Made by a program: the position numbers and the translations under genes. From Auraticoccus monumenti (GTDB taxonomy: Bacteria > Actinomycetota > Actinomycetes > Propionibacteriales > Propionibacteriaceae), in the NCBI RefSeq assembly GCF_900101785.1, contig NZ_LT629688.1, forward strand, positions 4,030,001-4,094,000: a DNA stretch of 64,000 nucleotides. Direction: 5' to 3'. Numbering within the stretch: position 1 is the first letter of the stretch; the number at the start of each line of letters is the position of its first letter. Positions 57,595 through 64,000 of this stretch are shown here, piece by piece. The notes below the pieces were generated by a model. That model had not been told where the DNA came from. It ran no database searches and was given only the letters and a program-made list of their open reading frames with translations.

Positions 57595-58617
57595 TCAGGC
57601 GGAGGCGCGCACCCGCAACCGCGGCTCGACCAGGACGTTCTGCGCCTGCTCCCGGCGACCCTCGAGCCGCTCGACCAGCAGCCGCGTCGCGAGCTGCCCC
57701 ATCTCGACGGCGCGCTGGTCGGTGGTGGTGAGGCTGATCGGGGCCAGGGACGCCACCGGGATGTCGTCGCAGGCGGCGACGGCCAGGTCGGCCGGCGCCC
57801 GCAGGCCGCGCTCCCAGAGCCATCCCAGCGCCCCGAGGGCCGCCACGTCGGCTCCGGCGTGGACGGCGGTCGGTGGTCGGCTGCGGGCCATCAGCTCCCC
57901 GGCCAGCCGGTGCCCGCCCTCGCTCGTCCACTCCCCCACGACCACGTCCGGGACCAGCCCGTGGCGCTCCATCGCCTGGCGGTAGCCCGCCTCGCGGAAG
58001 TCCTCGGGGAGCCCGCCGGAGCGGGTCGACTGGGTGTGGAAGGCGATCCGCTCGTGACCCTGGCCGACCAGGTGGTCCACGACCAGGGACGCCCCCAGCG
58101 TGTCGTCGCTGGCCACCGAGTCGTAGGAACCCGAGCCGTCCTCCCCGTGCCGACCCAGCAGCACGATGGGTACCAGGGCGGACAGCTGCTGCAGCTCCTC
58201 GTTCGACATGGTCGGGGTGATCAGGATCAGCCCGTCCATCTGACGGTCGACCATCGAGCGCGCCGCCTCGAACTGCTCCTCGGCCCCGCCGTCGGTCAGG
58301 GTGATGAACGCGGAGTAGCGGCTGCGGTCGGCCTCACGGGCCACCCCGTCGAGCAGCAGCGTGATGAAGGGGTTGTGCACGTTGAGCGAGGACACCCCCA
58401 GCGTCCGGGTCGCCGAGCGCATGCTCTGGGCCGAGACCATCGGCCGGTAGCCGAGGGCGGCCACGGAGGCGTGCACCCGCTCCCTCATCTGCGGGCTGAC
58501 CCCGTAGGCGTCCCGCAGCACCTTCGAGACGGCGGCCGGTGACACCCGGGCGTGCCGGGCCACGTCGACGATGGTCGGGCGACGGGTCGGTGGGCCGGGT
58601 CGATCGGCGTGGCTCAC
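57595..58617 (-). CDS. LacI-family transcriptional repressor
   Basis: 340 residues. Helix-turn-helix and hinge at about 14-65 (TIVDVARHARVSPAAVSKVL). The periplasmic-binding-like effector domain has GLILITPTMSNEELQQLSAL and GHERIAFHTQSTRSGGLPED. It presumably represses the downstream binding-protein, permease and GH78 genes through the two operators 40-85 bp past its stop, and releases on binding rhamnose or a rhamnoside. GTG 58617 has AGGAGG 9 nt upstream. Confidence 0.92.
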   Translation of the reverse strand: MSHADRPGPPTRRPTIVDVARHARVSPAAVSKVLRDAYGVSPQMRERVHASVAALGYRPMVSAQSMRSATRTLGVSSLNVHNPFITLLLDGVAREADRSRYSAFITLTDGGAEEQFEAARSMVDRQMDGLILITPTMSNEELQQLSALVPIVLLGRHGEDGSGSYDSVASDDTLGASLVVDHLVGQGHERIAFHTQSTRSGGLPEDFREAGYRQAMERHGLVPDVVVGEWTSEGGHRLAGELMARSRPPTAVHAGADVAALGALGWLWERGLRAPADLAVAACDDIPVASLAPISLTTTDQRAVEMGQLATRLLVERLEGRREQAQNVLVEPRLRVRASA

Positions 58618-58653
58618 TCCCGCTCGACCTCCTGAGCCTCTCCGTCGCGGACA

Positions 58654-58684
58654 CGCGCACCACCGGGGACCCCGGTGGTGCGCG
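58654..58684. terminator. Strong terminator hairpin
   Basis: CGCGCACCACCGGG (58654-58667) pairs perfectly with CCCGGTGGTGCGCG (58671-58684): a 14-bp stem with a 3-nt loop, no T-run. It lies between the end of the WXG cassette and lacI, so it should separate the two units. Confidence 0.7.
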
Positions 58685-58746
58685 ATCCTAGCGGCGCCAC
58701 CCCGCCGCCGGGGCAGGGCCGGTCGCGCCGGGCAGGACCGGTCGGC

Positions 58747-59715
58747 TCAGTCGTTGCCCTCGTCGCCCACGTCGGAGGTGTCGGTGCGGTCCTGGTTGGA
58801 GCGGTCCACCGGGGTGGGCGGGGCGCTGTCGGTGGTGTCGGGCCCGGTCGGCGTGACCGGGGGCTGCTCGGGGACCGGCGGCGTGATCGGGGCCGGAGGG
58901 GCGGTCGGGGTGCCCGGCTCCATGTCCTGCATCGACTCCGAGCTGGCCACCGGCCAGTTCGGGGTGCTGAGCACGTCGGCCTGGGGGACGGAGTCGCCCA
59001 TGGCGGTCTTGGCGTCCTCGGCCGGGGCGTCCCAGACGCCGTCGCCGCTGTGGTACTTCTGCAGCGTCTCCAGGTAGTCCTCGAGGAAGAAGCGCACGTT
59101 GTAGATCCGGTTGGCGAAGGTGGCGCCGGAGTCGTCACCGGGTAGGGCGTCGACCGTCTCGGCCAGCCCCTCCACCTCGGTGAGCACCGCGGTGTAGATG
59201 CCTGCGAGCACCATCGCACCCTGCTCCGCGCCGACGGCCACGGTCTGGACGTGGCCCTTCAGGTCGGCCATCGCCTGCACCTGGTCGGGCAGCTTCTCGG
59301 CGTAGGCCTCCGCGCCGGGACCGGTCCACTTCATCCGCGCCGGGCTCTGGGCGATGACGTTCTCGTGGTCGCCCAGACCGGCGAAGACGTCCTCCTTCCA
59401 CGTCCGGGCCGCCTCGTAGACCAGCTTGGCGTTGGGGACGTCGGCGGAGAAGTGGTCGTCCCAGTAGGTCCTCAGCGCCGTCCAGGCGTCGTCCATCTGC
59501 CCCTTGATCTCGTCGAACCGGTCCCAGACCGCGTTCTCCTCGTCGGTGGAGGTGGTGAAGAGGTCATCGTACTCCTCCTCGAGCTTGGCCATCACCGCCT
59601 CCATCTCGGCGCGGTCGCGGTCGTGGGCGGTGTTCTTGGCCGTCTCCAGGCTGTTCCAGGCCGCGCTGAGCCTGCTCGGCATGGACGACCAGCTGGAAAA
59701 ATCGGGGGTGGACAT
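58747..59715 (-). CDS. WXG100-like helical protein with Pro-rich tail
   Basis: 322 residues. Helical N-terminal region (SRLSAAWNSLETAKNTAHDR, then EEYDDLFTTSTDEENAVWDR) with the WXG motif at Trp130-Thr-Gly132 in RMKWTGPGAEAYAEKL. The remainder is acidic and Pro/Thr-rich (ITPPVPEQPPVTPTGPDTTD). It resembles ESX-secreted WXG/LXG helical proteins but is longer than the 100-residue EsxA type. Function unknown. ATG 59715 has GAGGAG upstream. Same strand as, and 25 bp after, the Gly-rich gene. Confidence 0.75.
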   Translation of the reverse strand: MSTPDFSSWSSMPSRLSAAWNSLETAKNTAHDRDRAEMEAVMAKLEEEYDDLFTTSTDEENAVWDRFDEIKGQMDDAWTALRTYWDDHFSADVPNAKLVYEAARTWKEDVFAGLGDHENVIAQSPARMKWTGPGAEAYAEKLPDQVQAMADLKGHVQTVAVGAEQGAMVLAGIYTAVLTEVEGLAETVDALPGDDSGATFANRIYNVRFFLEDYLETLQKYHSGDGVWDAPAEDAKTAMGDSVPQADVLSTPNWPVASSESMQDMEPGTPTAPPAPITPPVPEQPPVTPTGPDTTDSAPPTPVDRSNQDRTDTSDVGDEGND

Positions 59716-59740
59716 CGTCGGGTGCTCCTCTGCTCCTGGG

Positions 59741-61180
<1,440 letters not shown>

Positions 61181-61219
61181 CTCTCTCCTCGGGTGGTGGT
61201 GGGTGGGCCGCCGGGCCGG

Positions 61220-61996
61220 TCAGCTCTCGCGGCCGCTGACCAGCGTCAGCAGCCGGTGGCGGTGCTCCTGCCTGCGGCGCAGCAGGTCGGCCTCGTCCCC
61301 GGGCTCGAGCACCGGGGGCTGCCAGGCGTCGTAGGCGGCGGCGAGGGCGCGGGTGACGGCCTCGGTGAGCTCGGCGACCCGGGCCTGCTCGCGGGCCCAC
61401 CTCGGGCTGACGTGGACGCTCTGCACCGTGCCGGCGGGGCTGAGCACCACCCGGACGCGACCGTCGGGGGTGCTCCCCTCGGCCGGTGGGGTCTGCCGCC
61501 GGGGCCGACGGCGCTCGGACTCCGGCAGCGCCCGCAGCCGGGCCCCCTCGTCCGAGAGCGACAGGGTCTCCTCCAGCAGGGCGTTGAAGCTGCGCCAGTC
61601 CACCGCGCGGTCACCGGTCCGGCGGTAGGGACCGGTGGGCAGGTCGAGCGGGAAGGTGCTGAGCGGGGCCGGGCGCGGGGAGGAGAGCTGGGCCCGACGG
61701 CAGGCGGCGGTCAGCGCCGTCCCCAGGTCCGCCTTGCGCAGCCGCTCCCGCCACCGGGTCGAGATCCGCACCCCGACCACCCGCAGGCCGTCCTCACCGA
61801 GCTGGACGCGGACCGCACCGGTGGGGTCGGCGACCCCGTCGGCGTCGTCGGCCGCGGGCTCGGCGGGGCCGGGCGCCGGGGCGGCGTCGACGTCCTCGGG
61901 TCGCGACGGGCTGGCCGGCGTCCCCGCGGACGCGGTGCTCCGGGTCGGGTCGAGGGGGTCCTCCGTCGAGGAGTCCTCGTCGGTCCAGATGCTCAT
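61220..61996 (-). CDS. Protein with two YbaB/EspH-like beta-rich units
   Basis: 258 residues. Acidic disordered N-terminus (about 1-60), then two related units: VRVQLGEDGLRVVGVRISTR followed by WRERLRKADLGTALTAACRR, and VRVVLSPAGTVQSVHVSPRW followed by an AELTEAVTRALAAAYDAW helix. Each reads like the YbaB/EbfC fold often found next to ESX/WXG genes, where EspH-type members assist secretion. The link is inferred from pattern. ATG 61996 has AGGGAG upstream. 39 bp before the Gly-rich gene on the same strand. Confidence 0.7.
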   Translation of the reverse strand: MSIWTDEDSSTEDPLDPTRSTASAGTPASPSRPEDVDAAPAPGPAEPAADDADGVADPTGAVRVQLGEDGLRVVGVRISTRWRERLRKADLGTALTAACRRAQLSSPRPAPLSTFPLDLPTGPYRRTGDRAVDWRSFNALLEETLSLSDEGARLRALPESERRRPRRQTPPAEGSTPDGRVRVVLSPAGTVQSVHVSPRWAREQARVAELTEAVTRALAAAYDAWQPPVLEPGDEADLLRRRQEHRHRLLTLVSGRES

Positions 61997-62056
61997 CGTG
62001 GCGTCTCCCTGGAGGTGCGGTCGGACGCCGTCCAGTCTGGCAGCCCGCCGGGTCAC

Positions 62057-62620
62057 TCAGTTGAGCTCGGGACGCTCCGACCAGGTGCTCAACCAGGCCA
62101 GCCGACCGGGCTGGCGGCGCAGCACCCGGCGCCACATCGGCACCGGGTCCGAGCCGAAGACGTCGTCGTAGCGGTAGGGCACCACGTACCAGCGGGTGTC
62201 GGCCAGCTCGGCCTCCAGCTGGCCGGGCTCCCAGCCGGCGTACCCGGCGAAGATGCGCAGGTCGTCGTAGGCGCCGGCGACGATCTCCAGCGGGGTGTCC
62301 AGGTGCAGCAGCCCGACGTTGTCGAAGAGCCGCCGCCAGCCAGGCGGCTCCTCCGAGGGGTCGGCGACCGCGGCCACGCAGATGGCGCCGTTGGGTGAGA
62401 CCGGGCCGCCGGAGAACAGCACCTTGGGCTCGCTGACCCGCTCCACCCAGTCCGGCAGGACCGAGGAGAGGGACAGCTCGGAGAGCTGGTTGAGGATGAC
62501 CCCCAGCGCACCGTCCTCGTCGGCGTCCAGCACCAGGACCACGCTGTGGTCGAAGATGCTGCCGCTCAGACCCGGGCCGGCGACCAGCAGGTCACCGGGA
62601 CGCGGTCGTGCAGCGCTCAC
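62057..62620 (-). CDS. YqgE/AlgH-family protein
   Basis: 187 residues, family of unknown biochemical role. RPGDLLVAGPGLSGSIFDHS and VVLVLDADEDGALGVILNQL are the signatures; VLFSGGPVSPNGAICV and IFAGYAGWEPGQLEAELADT complete the fold. GTG 62620 has GGGAGG upstream. 12 bp after the malic enzyme on the same strand. The WXG cassette follows 60 bp on. Confidence 0.92.
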   Translation of the reverse strand: MSAARPRPGDLLVAGPGLSGSIFDHSVVLVLDADEDGALGVILNQLSELSLSSVLPDWVERVSEPKVLFSGGPVSPNGAICVAAVADPSEEPPGWRRLFDNVGLLHLDTPLEIVAGAYDDLRIFAGYAGWEPGQLEAELADTRWYVVPYRYDDVFGSDPVPMWRRVLRRQPGRLAWLSTWSERPELN

Positions 62621-62632
62621 CGGGACCTCCCC

Positions 62633-64000
62633 TCACAGCTGGGTGTCGGCAGCCACCTCGGGCAGCTCGGCCGACCCGCCGGCGGCCTCGCGGACGGCCG
62701 CGGCGACCCGGTCGTGGACGTCGGGGTGGAAGACGCTGGGGGTGATGTAGCTGGCGTTGAGCTGGTCGTCGGCCACCACCCCCGCCAGGGCCCGGGCGGC
62801 GGCGATCAGCAGCCCCATCGAGATGTCGTGGCTGCGCGCGTCCAGCAGGCCGCGGAAGACACCGGGGAAGGCCAGCACGTTGTTGATCTGGTTCGGGAAG
62901 TCCGAGCGGCCGGTGGCCACCACCTCCGCGTGCACCGACGCCTCGGCCGGGTCGATCTCCGGGGTCGGGTTGGCCAGCGCGAAGACCACCGAGCGCTCGG
63001 CCATGGTGGCCACGTCGTCGGCGTCGATCACGCCGGGCGCGGACACGCCGACGAAGACGTCGGCCCCGGCCAGGGCCTGCTTGAGGGTGCCGGTGAGGCC
63101 CTCGGGGTTGGTGTGCTCGGCGACCCAGCGCAGCGAGTCGTTGAGGCCCGCGCGGTCGCGGTGCACCACCCCGGCGATGTCGGCGACCACCACGTGCCTG
63201 GCCCCGGCGGCGAGCAGCACCTTGAGGATGGCCGTGCCGGCGGCCCCGGCCCCGGACATGACGATCCTGACCTGGGACAGCTCCTTCTCCACCACGCGGA
63301 GCGCGTTGTAGAGGGCGGCGAGCACCACGATGGCGGTGCCGTGCTGGTCGTCGTGGAAGACGGGGATGTCGAGGGCCTCGCGCAGCCGGGCCTCGATCTC
63401 GAAGCAGCGGGGGGCGGAGATGTCCTCCAGGTTGATGCCGGCGAACCCGGGGGCCACCGCCTTGACCACCGCGACGATCTCGTCGACGTCGGTGGTGTCC
63501 AGGCAGAGCGGCCAGGCGTCGATGTCGGCGAAGCGCTTGAACAGCACCGCCTTGCCCTCCATCACCGGCATCGCGGCCAGCGGGCCGATGTCACCGAGGC
63601 CCAGCACCGCGGTGCCGTCGGTGACCACCGCGACCGAGTTCCGCTTGATGGTCAGCCGGCGGGCGTCCTCGGGGTTCTCCGCGATGGCCAGGCAGACCCG
63701 GGCCACGCCGGGGGTGTAGATCATCGACAGGTCGTCGCGGTTGCGGATCTGGTGCCGGGGCGCGGTCTCCAGCTTGCCGCCCAGGTGCAGCAGGAAGGTG
63801 CGGTCGGACACGCGCCCGACCTTGACCCCGGGGATCTGGGCCAGCGCCTCGACGACCTCGGCGGCGTGCTCGGTCGAGCTGGCGCCGATGGTGACGTCGA
63901 TCTGCACCTGCTCGTGACCGGAGTCCGAGACGTCCAGGGCGGTGATCGCCCCGCCGGCCGCCTCGACGGTGCGGGTCAGCTGGCTGACCGCGGCACCCCC
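62633..64000 (-). CDS. NAD-dependent malic enzyme with ACT domain (5' end cut by window)
   Basis: Decarboxylates malate to pyruvate. 455 residues are visible; the true start is beyond 64000, because the frame stays open to the edge and reads an ACT domain ([20 protein letters not shown]). The internal GTG at 63907 is therefore not the start. Catalytic region: [20 protein letters not shown] with the catalytic Tyr, and [23 protein letters not shown]-binding [13 protein letters not shown] follows, then the late [20 protein letters not shown]. The N-terminal ACT domain suggests allosteric control. Confidence 0.92.
   Translation of the reverse strand, partial: GGAAVSQLTRTVEAAGGAITALDVSDSGHEQVQIDVTIGASSTEHAAEVVEALAQIPGVKVGRVSDRTFLLHLGGKLETAPRHQIRNRDDLSMIYTPGVARVCLAIAENPEDARRLTIKRNSVAVVTDGTAVLGLGDIGPLAAMPVMEGKAVLFKRFADIDAWPLCLDTTDVDEIVAVVKAVAPGFAGINLEDISAPRCFEIEARLREALDIPVFHDDQHGTAIVVLAALYNALRVVEKELSQVRIVMSGAGAAGTAILKVLLAAGARHVVVADIAGVVHRDRAGLNDSLRWVAEHTNPEGLTGTLKQALAGADVFVGVSAPGVIDADDVATMAERSVVFALANPTPEIDPAEASVHAEVVATGRSDFPNQINNVLAFPGVFRGLLDARSHDISMGLLIAAARALAGVVADDQLNASYITPSVFHPDVHDRVAAAVREAAGGSAELPEVAADTQL

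Noticed and set aside
63907-63909. GTG as the start of the malic enzyme
   Set aside because: The frame is open to the window edge and upstream codons read an ACT domain, so the gene is 5'-truncated here.

Overview
The window comes from a very GC-rich actinobacterium (GC-biased third positions, many GTG starts, 4-bp ATGA/GTGA overlaps, leaderless genes). The block mtrA-mtrB-lpqB-comF-hpf-secA, an Rv3235-like gene after secA, a DUF2993 protein, WXG-type proteins, a PAS-ANTAR regulator and a MetAP with a proline-rich N-terminus all fit Actinobacteria. A Propionibacteriales-like lineage is my guess only; no 16S rRNA is present. No tRNA, rRNA, CRISPR array, transposase or prophage was found. One RNA gene, RNase P RNA, lies on the minus strand at 17001-17391.

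Layout. 1-5292: glnA2 (partial), divergent nadE, a DUF2510 membrane protein and a tail-anchored protein that looks like a dead M16 peptidase. 5334-13623: a sugar-acid locus with a GntR/FCD regulator, L-idonate and gluconate 5-dehydrogenases, a 3-hydroxyisobutyrate-dehydrogenase-type reductase, a DctPQM TRAP transporter, a 2-hydroxyacid dehydrogenase and an RpiB-like isomerase. 13649-17391: small conserved proteins, map, a GNAT, PAS-ANTAR and rnpB. 17459-21662: a VTT protein, a DUF2993 lipoprotein-like protein, an MMPL transporter and a small anchored protein. 21672-26696: an RNB ribonuclease, a zinc-ribbon coiled-coil protein, a Bcr-type MFS exporter and a fusion of an NMN-adenylyltransferase-like domain to a methyltransferase. 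26812-30798: an SDR, a mutarotase-like protein, a WS/DGAT-family protein with an altered catalytic motif and an Rv3235-like protein.

30802-46572 is the conserved secA/mtr block, interrupted by two inserts. One insert has DNA-alkylation repair genes (alkB with a candidate LexA box, an AlkX/YcaQ glycosylase, a NYN-LOTUS protein, ogt). The other is a nitrogen operon (amtB-glnK-glnD with a candidate GlnR box), whose GlnD lacks ACT domains. 46645-51835: a membrane protein-DUF4129-DUF4350-MoxR-DUF58 operon. 51867-58617: a rhamnoside operon (GH78, two ABC permeases, binding protein, LacI) with two matching operators. 58747-61996: a WXG/ESX-like cassette with no secretion machinery beside it. 62057-64000: a YqgE protein and a 5'-truncated malic enzyme.

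The points most worth following are the nucleotidyltransferase-methyltransferase fusion, two neighbouring genes that seem to start at ATC, the LexA-type box on alkB, the dead-M16 and HQ-type WS/DGAT proteins, the WXG cassette with collagen-like repeats, and a repeated leaderless promoter geometry (an ANNNT -10 element ending 6 nt before the start codon).
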